Origin: Paguma larvata | Lineage: Eukaryota; Chordata; Mammalia; Carnivora; Viverridae | Direction: 5' to 3' | DNA: 64,000 nt | Assembly (NCBI GenBank): GCA_030068075.1 | Contig: CM057841.1 | Span: forward strand, 40,031,030-40,095,029 | Shown here: one piece after another, positions 10,891 through 22,110 of the stretch | How positions within the stretch are numbered: position 1 is the stretch's first letter | Layout of the letters: the number at the start of each line of letters is the position of its first letter | Notes under the pieces: model-generated | The model's input: the letters and a program-made list of their open reading frames with translations, nothing else | Told to the model about the DNA's origin: nothing | Databases searched by the model: none | Position numbers and translations under genes: made by a program

Positions 10891-11194
10891 GTTAAGGTTT
10901 GCTGAGGTTTGGAAGGTAAGGCAATGGAGGCTGTGGGTGTGGGTATATGGAGGGTGGTAGGAGGTGGGGGTAGATTTATTAAGGGTAAAAAAACAAAAGT
11001 CTTCTTCTACTACCATAGGCATTAACCTTTCTGGTCCTGGAAGACACATGCAAGGGACACAGAGATGTGCATTAAAATATAGCATTTGGTACTAGTTACC
11101 ACATCAGCTGGATCACATCAGACTTGGTCTTGACTTTTTTCTTCAGGGAAAACATTAGCTGGTAAGCAAATTTTACAACATAGTAATTACGCTT

Positions 11195-11410
11195 ATAATC
11201 TGAGGAGTCAGACACATATAGGCACAAATCCAGGTCCACAACTAGGAAACATTGGGTAAGTTACAAAACATTGTCAGGCCTCTTTGTCCACATCTGTAAA
11301 ATACGAAGAGTAATAACTCTTACCTCGATGTTGTCTACACTGAATAAGAGGGAAAATGCATTAAAGCTCTTAAGACATCACCTAACCCAAAGCCTAAATC
11401 ATTTCTGGAT
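11195..11410 (+). mobile_element. MIR relic
   Basis: The order is GAGGAGTCAGACAC, TTGGGTAAGTTACA, CATCTGTAAAATACGAAGAG, TAATAACTCTTACC: this is the MIR core and 3' part in plus orientation. Confidence 0.75.
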
Positions 11411-12079
11411 ATTATTATAGTTGTGAATTATTTATATTTAATCAATGTAGTTATTTCTATCCAGCTCATGGTCTGGAACCATCTAGCCATCTCCTGTGTG
11501 ATGCTTTCACCTGGACTATATTTCTGGCTACTGTATGATTCCTAGGTCTCATGCATGATGTATAATAAGTCCTTGGGAGCCTCTGTTAAGTCCAGTCTCC
11601 ACTCTGGTCCTAACTATTTCCACTTCCTTTCCAGATATCCAAGCTGTGTTTCTGAGAAAGAGCTCTCAAGAAATGGATCCATGACAATGTAGATTTAACA
11701 TGAAGGATTTTTTTAGGAAAACAGAGTAGGAGAGTGGGGAGTGGGAAGAAAGAGATCACACAAGGATGTAGTACCAAACAAAATTCTAGGGAGGGAAATG
11801 TTGGCTTATCCGACACGTGAGCTCTAGAGACAGTATGTATTACCCACAAGCATACACGTAAACTGCTTCCATGGAAATACTGGAATTATCCTAAAAAGAT
11901 GTCAAGATAACTGGCTATATTCATCATTTATTGCTTGAAGTCTTCCCCGGTCACTTGAAGTTCTCCCTGTACTAAGACAAGATGACTATGGACAACCTGA
12001 GGGCAAGCATCCTACCAAGAAGAAGACATGTTAGCTGTTACTGGGGAAAGCACATTTGGAATCGATATACAAAAGTAAA
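11411..12079. other. Unassigned sequence
   Basis: No repeat family or exon recognised. Confidence 0.4.
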
Positions 12080-12094
12080 TCTTAACCATTCTTA

Positions 12095-12134
<40 letters not shown>

Positions 12135-12285
12135 TTAACTATGTGAGGTGATGAATATGCAAATTACCTTGATCTTGGTCACCATTCTATAATGTATAGG
12201 TATATCAAATCATCACCTTGTAAACTTTAAATAGACACAATTGCATTTTTCAATTATTCTTCAATAAAGTTTAAAAAGGGGTGAG
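12080..12285 (+). mobile_element. Old LINE-1 3' terminal fragment
   Basis: A (CA)n run followed by GTTAACTATGTGAGGTGATG, then GATCTTGGTCACCATTCTAT, AATGTATAGGTATATCAAA, and TTCAATTATTCTTCAATAAAG reproduces the end of an old LINE-1 3' UTR in plus orientation. Confidence 0.8.
12095..12132. repeat. (CA)n microsatellite
   Basis: About 18 CA units grown from the CA-rich site of the LINE-1 3' UTR. Confidence 0.93.
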
Positions 12286-14063
12286 GGTAAAGGCGTCTAT
12301 TGGAACCATGGCAGCATCTTTCATAGCAATAATGCTAATATAAACAGTTATCCTGACCCTAGCACTTTGCCCTTTATGCTTCCAGTTTCATCTCATGTCG
12401 CTGAGTAAGGATTATTATTCTCCATTGACACGACAAAGAGAGTCTCATCTAATATATATGCATATGTACACACACATAGAAATTAATATCTATATTTTTA
12501 TGTTTAACAATCCATGATATTTGGTCTTTCCACTGAAGCAATTCATTTAATGGAATTTATACAAATTTATTTGTGTTGTAGTGTGTAAAAAAAGCGAAGG
12601 AAAAAGTATTTGATAAAATTTATTTTTGTTTTAAATATCTAAATTCCTGCTGAGTCATGACAGCTCAGTCATCAGAAGTTAGCAAAGATGGGTTGCATAG
12701 AAAAATCCCAACAGAGTGAAGAGAGAATGCTTGTCTCTCCTCTGAGGGAAAGAGACACTTTGCTAGCATTTTAGAATGATAGTTGCTGTAATGATGCGTA
12801 TTAGAACCTCTTCTCTCTAATACCTCAGCCACTGTCGATTTGCAATTACACATGTAAACAGCTGGGTAGAGAATACCTGGATATCCGCCACATGTTCCTC
12901 TCTCTCCAGCTCCTGCTGATCAGTTGACTCTCTCACAGCAAGGAATGGATCAAAATTGGACATGGATATAATGAGCTTTGTAGTTCCCCATTTATCAGTT
13001 GCTAGAATGAGGAAAGAGTTGATAAACACCTAAATTCCTGATGACCGTTGATTCTGGCCTGCACAGAAAGTGAACTGTAGTAACCAGGGTCATATAAAGC
13101 TCCTTTAGCCATCAACACATCACCTTCTCTCATGGGAAAAGAGAACTAGACAGTGGGATCTTGCTCCCTGACTCCTGGAACCCCGGTCTGCCTTTCTTTT
13201 CATCTGAGTTAAGATGTTTTGGTTGCCTGGATACGACTGAGCTTGTGAAAAAATGTCTCTGAGCTGCCGTCGTGATGGCCATTTTATTACCATGATTTAT
13301 AAATGGATTATCTGTGAAAATGGCTCTGGTTTTAATCATGCCCCCTGCAAGATAAGGTCTGTTCCCATTGGCTTGTTTCAATGACACATCCAGCTACCCT
13401 AATATTTTACAGCAGTTGGCAGCTGTTTTACTGCAAATGATATTCATCCTCTAGAAGGAATTAGTTAACCTCCAATAGCATTAACCTCAGCATGTGTATT
13501 CTGCCCACACCCTCAATCTTAGTTCAGATTCCTTCTTTTGAAGCATGAAACTCCCCTTAAAACTCCCCTAGTTTTCCATTCCATTTTCCTCTCATTCTAT
13601 TTGAAGAAGGAAGCAATCAACAACAACAAAGTGTTTCCCCAATGTTCCACATATGGGAATCAGCCTTTGATGTTTTATAGCAAATGGATTTCAAGTGGAG
13701 AATGGGAGAAGAGACATAGCTTCCTCTTTTTTGTGCTTCAACAAGAGGAAATGCACCTGGAATCTATCCTATTATTACTATTAATTTATTGAGTCTCTGT
13801 CACATTCCGATGGCATTTTCTGTTATTGATTTGAATTCTCAAAACAGTCTTTCAAAGAAGGGGTAATCTTTCTCACTCACAGTCACCAAGGATTTGCTTT
13901 GTTAAGTGGCATAGTTAAATGACAGAAGTGACTAATTAGTTTTATAGGATTCAAACCTTCACTTATTTTTATCATTCTAATATTTGCTAATGTTTGCTCC
14001 ATAGAGTACTAGGCCTGTATGATCTCCAAACCTCTATGTACCCCAACACTCTCTCAAAAAAGA
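12286..14063. other. Mostly unassigned sequence
   Basis: Weak MIR-like words (for example near 12360-12440 and 13790-13960) are not strong enough to call. No exon or RNA gene recognised. Confidence 0.4.
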
Positions 14064-14162
14064 TAAGAAAGGAAGGAAGCAAGGGAGGGAGGGAGGGAGG
14101 GAGGGAGGGAGGAAGGAAGGAAGGAAGGAAGGAAGGAAGGAAGGAAGGAAGGAAGGAAGGAA

Positions 14163-14196
<34 letters not shown>

Positions 14197-14217
14197 AAAG
14201 AAAAGAAAAGAGGAAGG
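14064..14217. repeat. Pure purine tract (GGGA/GGAA/GAAA)n
   Basis: After a C at 14080 the plus strand is only A/G to 14217 (137 nt), in three ordered blocks: GGGA units, GGAA units and GAAA units, ending in GAAAA. It is a likely highly variable microsatellite and a candidate triplex-forming site. The frames over it give only Lys-Glu-Gly-Arg or Leu-Pro-Ser-Phe runs. Confidence 0.95.
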
Positions 14218-14323
14218 TTGGAAGAACAATCAAGCATTCAGGGAAATAGTCTTGAGAAATCACTGTATACACAAATATTCCAGAAGTTCTGGGAGGCCCT
14301 ACTTTCTGTAGATTGTTTTCTTT

Positions 14324-14530
14324 TTAAAATGCTTTAATGTTTACTTATTTTGGAGAGAGACAGTATGAGTTGGGGAGGGATGGAGCAAAGGGAGACATGG
14401 AATCAGAACTAGGCTCCAGGCTCTGAGCTGTCAGCATAGAGCCCAACATGGGGCTTGAACCTACTAACCATGATATCATAAACTGAGCTGAAGACAGATG
14501 CTTAACCAACTGAGCCACCCACGCACCCCA
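14324..14530 (-). mobile_element. CAN SINE, minus strand
   Basis: Inverted SINE with the ACTGAGCCACCCACGCACCCC end (head) at 14530 and T-rich tail at 14324. The flanks TAGATTGTTTTCTTT (14309-14323) and TAGACCATTTTCTTT-like (14533-14547) fit a duplication with mutations. Confidence 0.9.
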
Positions 14531-14547
14531 TATAGACCATTTTCTTT

Positions 14548-15004
14548 AAGTGATCCTTTCCTAAAACTTATTCCACCATGAAATACCTCTTTGATTAATA
14601 CTTGTAAGCAGAATCTTGTGGATAAGGTTTTGGGGAAAACTCCTCTAGATTATGTTTCAATGCCTATGTGTATGGATTTTTTTTTTCTTTTTAAAGGTTT
14701 ACTTATATTTTTGGAAGTTTTATAAGTGTATTATACCAGTAAAATACATAAACTCCAGCATTTATTTCTTCCTTCCTCTTGAATACTCTTCTTTTTTCTC
14801 TAGCTGCTTATCCTGCTGCTCCCCCTGCTTCTTATGTATCTTGACCATCATCATCATTATCTTTTTCTTTTTTTTCTTCATCATTGCCATGCCCTGTAGT
14901 TGTTTTTCCTCATGTCATCCTAACTCCTTAATGAAGATCAGGGTGATTATATATTTTCCCAAAATCACACAGCTAGAAAGTGCCTGAGCAGAGTCAAACC
15001 TCTG
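14548..15004. other. Pyrimidine-rich unassigned sequence
   Basis: T- and CT-rich segments around 14670-14880. No element recognised. Confidence 0.4.
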
Positions 15005-15017
15005 AATTACTTTTGAA

Positions 15018-15207
15018 GATTTTTTTAATGTTTTTATTTGTTTTGAGAGACAGAGCATGAGTGGGGGAGGGGCAGAGAGAGAGGGAGACACAGAATCTGA
15101 AACTGTCAGGACAGAACTCCACATTGGGCTCAAACTCACAAATCGTGAGATTATGACCTGAACTGAAGTCGGATGCTTAATTGACTGAGCCACCCAGGCA
15201 CCCCCTT
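15018..15207 (-). mobile_element. CAN SINE with internal deletion, minus strand
   Basis: An inverted SINE whose head (GAGCCACCCAGGCACCCCC) lies at about 15205. The usual GCAGGCTCCAGGCTCTGAGC segment is missing between CAGAATCTGAAA and CTGTCAGGACAG, so this copy has lost about 20 bp. AATTACTTTTGAA (15005-15017) and AATTATTTTGAA (15208-15219) are the duplicated target. Confidence 0.9.
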
Positions 15208-15219
15208 AATTATTTTGAA

Positions 15220-16309
15220 TCTTGGTTACAAAATCACAGGAAAGTGGGCCTGCACATTATTTAATCCAATTGCACATTATTTAATCCAATTCTACCCTTT
15301 GCTCTTGGAAAATCGAGTCTTCAAGGATTCCAGAGCAAAAACCCAAATGTCAGAGCAAAACAGCAGTGGAGTGATGAATAGAACACAGGTCTGATCATCA
15401 GGGCGAATCTGTTTCTGGAAGGAACTTAGTGACACTCTTGGCAACATATCAAATAGATTTTCTACCACCGCCTTCTCATTTTAAGAGTTCAAATATGTGA
15501 ATCAGGTCATCTAACGTGTGATATGGTTGGGACTCTAATGGGTTTTATAGCTAAATGGAAACTCCACTTTTAATTAACTAACAGTGATTAGCATACCAGT
15601 TACTCTAACTCATTACAAACAAATTGGACCAAAAGCCTGACCATATGAGCATGAAATAAGCACTATTAAATTTCTATTTAGATAGAGATTCAACTAAACT
15701 GCTAGTTCTACTATCAAAAAGCAAAATTATCCTTTCCTAAGATTTAGCTTAGAATCAGTATTCAAAACTGCCTCTAGCTTTTTCTTAGAATATTCTTCTC
15801 ATCTCTGTGGAATTGTCTGATCACTTGAATGATAATTAAATAAAATCAAAATGTTCAAAATCTTATGTTCAAGTATAAGATTTTGTCAGACATAAAAAAA
15901 AATCAATACCTCATAAAATGTGAGTATTTGTAAGATTTAAGATTTCCTTTAGGAACAAAAAAGGGAATATAGTCCTACCGTTTCTTTAGGAAATGCTGAT
16001 ACATACAAATATGATTTACAATGAGATGTGTTTATGTGTTTATTTTCATTTATTAATACTCTTTTTTCAAAAGAGTTTAAGTATGTTGCTTATACAGAGT
16101 AATGCCCTCCAGTGTCCCAAACTTGTTGTGGATTGCTAATTGTATCTGCTGCCAAAGAGCAATAAAAAGTACAGAAAATACCTAGGCCACTCAGAGGATT
16201 ATGAGCCATATAAATGAATCCAGATTTCAACTTGTAGCGCGATGACAGCCAATAGGAAGCATATTTGATTTATTGTGTACCAGGATGTAGGAAAGGAAAA
16301 GAGAATACT
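15220..16309. other. Unassigned, with a 20-bp tandem duplication
   Basis: No family recognised. TGCACATTATTTAATCCAAT is repeated exactly, head to tail, at 15251-15270 and 15271-15290. Confidence 0.5.
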
Positions 16310-16525
16310 TGAGTTTCGAAGTCTAGAGATCAGAGTTTGAAACCTCTTTCTCCACTGACTCTTTGTCCTTTGGCGAGGTTATTATCTGTGAACCCTTAAC
16401 TATGGTCATCAGAATTCACAGAGAGATTGCAATTTCATCCTGATAGTTTTGCTCTGTAAATTAAAGATAATTGAAGTTTCTAAAGCAAGGTTCACACAGT
16501 AGGAGTTCAACAAAGGGTGTGGTAT
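16310..16525 (+). mobile_element. Possible MIR relic
   Basis: GATCAGAGTTTGAAACC, then a diverged middle, then TTCACACAGTAGGAGTTCAACAAA, is in MIR order. The middle agrees poorly. Confidence 0.4.
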
Positions 16526-17136
16526 TACACTGTCTTTTCCTTGACATTTGCAAGAAAATGATCCTTTGGTATCCATTGGTTAGTCAATGAAGAGGGAAGT
16601 GCTTAAGGGTAGAAGGTTTAAGGGTCTTTGTTTAAGTGTCCTTAGAGTTTAGGCAGACAATTGATACCTACAGGAATCCCAACATTTACTTTATTCATGA
16701 GCTATAATCTTAAATTGTTCTAATCATATTGAAACCACTGCATTATATTTTAAGCTGTTATAATTACTTGTAAATAAATCTCTGATTGATGAAACCATGC
16801 CTGTTACACATAACAGTCATGGAATAAATTGAGCTAAAATGAATGGCCCTCAACAGATTATCATCTTTGAAAGAAAAGCAGGACAGTTAATGAAAATATC
16901 ATAGGGTGTTTTGAATCTGTGACTGTGTGATTTGGCTGCCAGTACATTCATGTTCTGATTTCTAGTTCGTTTTCATGTCAAATGACACCAGTAGAAATAA
17001 TAACATATGAACTATATGTATACGTGCCCAAACAACCACACTCTTTAAAAAATATGAATTGCTATTAGAGAGTTATTAGACACGAAATTGAGAGTTATGT
17101 CTATTATTATTCTTAAAACAATGGCATTTTAGCAGG
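16526..17136. other. Unassigned AT-rich sequence
   Basis: No family or exon recognised. Confidence 0.4.
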
Positions 17137-17140
17137 GTAT

Positions 17141-17497
17141 TGTTATGCCCAGAATTCGGGGACCCCAAAAACCACCAGGGAGCTGAGTCCAATGCAAGAA
17201 CAAAGAGCCTTTATTCGAGCTAGCACGAGCTCAATCTCCTACTGCACCAACGCAGCGGTGGGTCGAGAGAGAGGGCAGGTTCCCAAAACACAATAGTTTT
17301 AAAGGGGTCTAGGGGCAGTGGGAGGGATGATGGTCGTGACCCTAGCCGATTGGCTGAGGAAGGGTCAAAGGTCCTGTCCCACAGGTCAAGCTTCTGTGCA
17401 GGTGCTTGGGGACTCAAGGTGGAGGACACAGAACACAATGGAGTCAGTCCCAGTTTGCCCTTAAGCAAAATGGAATCAGTCCCGATTTGCCCTTACA
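17141..17497 (-). mobile_element. Solo LTR, ERV1-like (gammaretrovirus-type), minus strand
   Basis: The 357-nt element starts TG and ends CA on both strands and is flanked by GTAT at 17137-17140 and 17498-17501, the 4-bp duplication typical of ERV1. Read on the minus strand, the order is that of an LTR: U3 with two 28-nt direct repeats, a CCAAT motif (AGCCAATCGG, near 17350), a TATA-like TTTAAAAC (near 17300), the poly(A) signal AATAAAG (near 17212), then R-U5 ending in CATAACA. There are no internal retroviral genes on either side, so this is what remains after recombination between two LTRs. The 82-codon frame across it (17220-17468) is not a gene. LTRs of this kind can act as promoters or enhancers; nothing here shows that this one does. 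Confidence 0.9.
17436..17495. repeat. 28-nt direct repeats in the LTR U3
   Basis: Copies at 17436-17463 and 17468-17495 differ at a few positions; both contain the core TCAGTCCC and the end TTTGCCCTTA. They are spaced 32 nt apart, like the tandem enhancer repeats found in many gammaretroviral U3 regions. Confidence 0.85.
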
Positions 17498-17501
17498 GTA
17501 T

Positions 17502-18033
17502 CAGGTTAAAATCCCTCATTTTCTGTTTGTCAGGATGATAACAATCATATACCAAAGAATGAAAGTCCTTAAAATTAATAAACCAAAAGGGCAAGGGAAA
17601 GAATAAAGTGAAAGTCATTTCTAGTGTTACCAACCTGAAAACTGTTTGGTCTAACGCAGCGGAAGATAGTAAGTCCATTTACATAGAGCCTGACAGTTGG
17701 CTCAGAGGCTAAGTGTCCTTTTGGATCTCAAACCTACCTATGACATTATTGATTCTTGGTGTTAAAAGTTTACACACACACACATGCACACACACACACA
17801 AGTATTCAGTTTTCATAAAGAGTATTATAAGCTTGTACTTTAAGTCAATAATGTGATTCACTGGATTTTCAAATATAAATTAAAATTTGAATGCTTCTAG
17901 AAGTAACTTCAATACTGACAAAGATCATGGTTCTGATACTTTAGAGTAATCCTCATATTTTTATTTTATATTTATTTCTTTCCATATATAAATTATTTTA
18001 TAGTTTCAATAATTAAAATTAAAGTTTTTCAGC
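17502..18033. other. Unassigned, with a short (CA)n
   Basis: An interrupted CA repeat lies at 17773-17801. No family recognised in the rest. Confidence 0.4.
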
Positions 18034-18049
18034 GTTTTCTTCCATTTTT

Positions 18050-18247
18050 TCAAAAATTGTTAATGTTTATTTATTTTTGAGAGAGAGACACAGAGTACAA
18101 GCTGGTGAGAGGCTGAGAGAGAGGGAGATAGAATCCAAAGCAGATTTCAGGCTCTTAGCTGTCAGCACAGAGCCTGATGCAGGGCTCAAACACGTGAACT
18201 GGGGGATCATGACTTGAGCCGAAGTCCGACGTTTACCTGACTGAGCC
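18050..18247 (-). mobile_element. CAN SINE, minus strand, head shortened
   Basis: Inverted SINE body with GAGCTGTCAG-like (TTAGCTGTCAGCACAGAGCC) core. The head stops at CTGACTGAGCCCCT, lacking the ACCCAGGCGCC part. The flanks TTTTCTTCCATTTTT (about 18035) and TTTTCTTTCATTTTG (about 18253) are similar and may be the target duplication. Confidence 0.88.
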
Positions 18248-18394
18248 CCTCATTTTCTTTCATTTTGTACTTTTCTGTATCTATTCTGTCTCTTAAATTA
18301 GTAGGAAGTTAACCCTCCACGGAAAAAGAGCTGTGGAGGAGTAGTGATTGATAATCTATATGTGTCAAGTATGGAATAAGACACGTGACGATAA

Positions 18395-18540
18395 TGGTTT
18401 TAGTTAATTTTTAGAGCCATCCTGTGAGATGGACATAATTTTCCTCATTTGACAAGTGAGTAACCTGAAGCCCAGAATGGCTCTGGTGGACCAGTAAGTC
18501 CAGCAGAGCTGAGCATTGAATATGCGTTGTAGAGGTTACA
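18395..18540 (-). mobile_element. MIR relic, minus strand
   Basis: CCATCCTGTGAGATGGACAT, then TTTCCTCATTTGACAAGTGAG, then AACCTGAAGCCCAGA, matches the inverted MIR core. Confidence 0.65.
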
Positions 18541-21129
18541 GAACCTCATTGTTTCCATGTTTGTTCTTCAGTATGGCAGAGATCATAATTTCCTTTCTAT
18601 TTAATTTGTCAGTCATATGGAATGTCTAACCTAGTTTTTTCATAGGGCCTCAATAAATGCTATTAATGGTGACAAAATAGGACTAGATCAATGAAATCAC
18701 CGTTAAAGCTTGCCTTTATTTTATTGGTGAAATTAACGAGAAACCGGAGTGAAAAAATCAATGTATCGGCTCTTCTCTGAATGAGAAACTCACGTGGAAA
18801 CTTGGCAGTCATACAGAGGAAGTTCTTTTACTGGTATGATGTAGAGCCCCTCTGGGACCTAATTTCTCATTTCTTTCGTGATAAACACCTAGCCATCCTG
18901 ACATCATCATCAACATAAGTTAATGATGCTGATTCCTTCCTCATTGTCACCCTAGTGAAGGTCGCCAGAAATTCCTTTCTGGTCCAGGGAATCCCATGAA
19001 CCTAAGAAACCTTAGAGCACTTCCTGGAAATTTTCTTTAACAGGTTCCTGTCATTGGAAAACTGACTTTCCTGTGTTAGTGGCAGAGATATTTATTTTCA
19101 AAATGATCAACATATTGAGTGTCTCTGCTTGTGATTTATTTTGAAAGATAAGGCATTATTTTAGAAAGTAATGCAAATGCCCCATAAGCTGATAATTTAA
19201 TCATAAACACACACATACACACGCACACAAAAAGAGACCCATGTTTCTTTACTGACACCGTTTGAAATGTCCTAGGTTTAACCATGTTAACAATCTTTGA
19301 AGCAGAAAAACTTTTTTTTTTCAAACTCATTAAAATTGCAATATGAATGCATGGAAAATATATCTTTGCACATAGGATTTTCTTCTATTCCTGGAATAAG
19401 CCTGAATTCTCACAAAGTCAGTATAATTACACAGAAGGCACATATGAATGTATGCAGCTATGATTATCCACTAAGTTTGAGATTTCTAAACAACACATGC
19501 ACAGATCTTTCTGTGGCAACACAGAGCAGGGAGTTATTTCTTACAGTGAAATGGAAGGATGGGGACATGTTAATCATCAAAAGAAACAAAGAATAAATGA
19601 AACAGCTCATCTTCCTCTAAGGACTCAGACACTTTTGCTGCATGCACTCTGAAAAGTCGAGCAATATCTAAACCTACCTGAGCCCACTGTTTTAGTTAAG
19701 CACCATAAGCTTCTGGGTAACCCCAGGATTTTAGGCTGAAAGTTATCTTTATCTCTTCTCTTTGCAGTTTTGAGTAGTCTAACAGCTTCTAGAAGCAGCT
19801 AGAAGCTCTATAGAGCTCAGACGCTGAAATCAGACCAAAATTTATTACATCTTCAGGTGCTTGCCAGTATTTTTTTAAGTTGACTTTTAACAATGTCTCC
19901 TCAGCAAAAAATTGCTCAAAATACTCCCCCTGCCTGCCAATAACTGTAGGTGAAATTCCAAGCTCATTTTACATCTGAATCTTAGTTTTTTGTTTTGTTT
20001 TATAATAGAAGTGAATAATGATAGTTACTTCACAAAATTATCTAGAAGTTAAATTATAACATCAGTGTTAAGTCCTTACTATAGAACTTACTTTTGAGCA
20101 AAGATTCTTTAAAGTTGAGAGGTACCAGTGGTAGAAGTAGTCATAGAGTACTGGTAGTAATATCAATAGTAACATATTTGTACATAACACTGTTGTTTTT
20201 TAGTGTTATTATTTATGAACAACCTGTTTCTACTGGTAGTTTCCAACAGAAGGAAGGAATTGAGTATGGATGGTCCTGGAATCCCATTGTAAGGCAGCAC
20301 AGTGTTTCACTACAAGTAAGCATTGAATACACAAAGTCCTCAGAGTTGAGAGAAAGGTTAAGTGCCTATATGTTGTTCAATGCTAATATGCCCCCATACT
20401 AGACACCTTTACATGTATTACAGACAGCTTTCATTAGTTTTTAATTGACATTGTGTAAATGTCTCCAGAGACTACATTAGATTATTCTTTTAAGAAACCA
20501 GGTGGATGTTCTTCAGATACAGTATTATTTTTCCAAGTAAATCTATTTAATAATGAGGCAGAAAGGAGATACATACCAAGTATAGATAAGAACCTATGAG
20601 ATGGAACATTTATGGAACACCAATCAATACATTAGATGGTACCCATAGTAGGGCAGCTGAAATGATAAAAGATTAAAATATCTGTACCATTGGAAGAATA
20701 TTTAGAGTCCTGTGGATGGTTCATTTGGTGATGAAAAACCAGAGCAGAAAAAAGAGCTGGCTACACCTATGTATTACTTTAGTAAACTCAATCATAGTTG
20801 ATAATAATCTGGCAAGCTGATTGAGAAGCAATAGAAATTAATTTGGTCTAATACAAGAAATAATGCTTTATAGGAATACTTACCCATAGATGTAATGTGC
20901 TACCTCAGAAAGCAGAAAGCCTTCATCAAAAAAAATTATCCTAGAAGTTAAATCTTCATTGTTTATAAATAATCTGAGAAAAAAATACATATGGCAGAAC
21001 ACAGGAGAGGTAAACTTTCAATGCACTATGTTCTTGAATGCAGACCTGTTAGGTTTGGATCTGAAGAGTGGTAGTCATGTCTCCCTGGCAATTATAGTAG
21101 ATTCTTGTGTTATAAATTTCCAATGAGAT
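18541..21129. other. Mostly unassigned sequence
   Basis: A short MIR-like tail (CCTCAATAAATGCTATTAATGG) at 18645-18670 is possible. An inverted repeat and a 14-bp palindrome lie at 19784-19817. No exon, RNA gene or further repeat recognised. Confidence 0.4.
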
Positions 21130-21159
21130 CAACTGGAACTGCATTTTCAAGTTCTAAAT

Positions 21160-21235
21160 ATAATTTTAGACTCATAGACTTTGAAACTGGAAGGAACCTT
21201 AAAAATAATTTAAGCCAGCTTCCACAGAGAGGTTT
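21160..21235 (+). mobile_element. Ancient repeat relic, family uncertain
   Basis: CATAGACTTTGAAACTGGAA, followed by GGAACCTTAAAAATAATTTA, resembles a deep-aged mammalian repeat (a CATAGAATCTTAGAGCTGGAA and GGGACCTTAGAGATCATCTA-type consensus). I cannot say if it is CR1/L3 or a DNA transposon. Confidence 0.4.
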
Positions 21236-21599
21236 TGCCAACATGGCTATCTGGGACAGGAAGTTGAAAAGGAGCCTGAGACCTGGTTGTGCAGAGAGGA
21301 TGCCTGATCCTTCAAGAGAGAGTGCCTATTCCATTAATAATGGCTGCTGTGGACTAGGGATGAGACCAGCATGATGAGTGAAACGTTCATGTGCAAATAT
21401 CATCCTTGCCCAATCTTTGCTTCTTCCCCACTTCATAACTGAGGCTTAAAAAGTGCCAGAGGAGAATTCCCCAATGACAGTAACTAAATCATGGAAGATG
21501 GCATCAGGTTTTATCAGGTATCAGTAATTGACTCTACACTATTCTATCTTTTCTTAACTCTTTTTCAAGTTTATGTAACCCATATAGACAGAACCTGAC

Positions 21600-22110
21600 A
21601 ACAGAGTGCCTATTATATGTTTGCATGCTGTAATAATATCATTTAACTGTCACTGATAATGTGTCAGGCACTGCTTAATATTTTCCTACATTTATTTCAT
21701 GTGATCCTTATAACAACTTTCTGGGGTACGTTTCCATTTTGATGACTCCCATTTTACAGATAAGAAAACTAGACCCAGAGATGCCTGTGTGGGTCAGCTG
21801 GTTGCATAAGACTCTTGGTTTCTGTTCAGGTCATGCATGATCTCACATTGTGGATTCGAGCCCTGCATTGAGTTCTGCGTTGGCAGTGAGGAGTCTGCTT
21901 GGGATTCTTTCTCTTTCTCTTCTCTCTCTCTGTCCATCCCAACTCACACTGTCTCTCTCTCAAAATAAATAAACTTAAAAAAAAAAAAAAACTAGACCCA
22001 TTAAAGTTAAATATCTTGCCTAAGGCCCAGTAATAAGCAGTAGAGCTGGTTTTTGAATGCTGGTACCCTGGACCCAGAGTCCAAGCTCTTAACTGCTCTC
22101 TTGTCTTGCT
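21600..22110 (-). mobile_element. MIR, minus strand, split by a SINE
   Basis: Left part 21600-21777 (TGTGTCAGGCACTGC, TTACAGATAAGAAAACTAGA) and right part 22001-22110 (AATATCTTGCCTAAGG, GTAGAGCTGG, CCAGAGTCCAAGCTCTTAAC) join into one nearly full inverted MIR when the SINE and one copy of its target duplication are removed. Confidence 0.85.
21778..21986 (+). mobile_element. CAN SINE inserted in MIR
   Basis: A diverged plus-strand SINE (GATGCCTGTGTGGGTCAGCTGG head, AAATAAATAAAC tail and a long A-run). The target duplication, AAAACTAGACCCA, lies at 21765-21777 and 21988-22000 inside the older MIR. Confidence 0.92.

Noticed and set aside
13987..14311. Frames of 67-105 codons over the purine tract
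   Set aside because: Lys-Glu-Gly-Arg and Leu-Pro-Ser repeats caused by GGAA/GGGA units.
17220..17468. 82-codon minus frame in the LTR
   Set aside because: Lies entirely across LTR control sequence; no retroviral gene product expected there.
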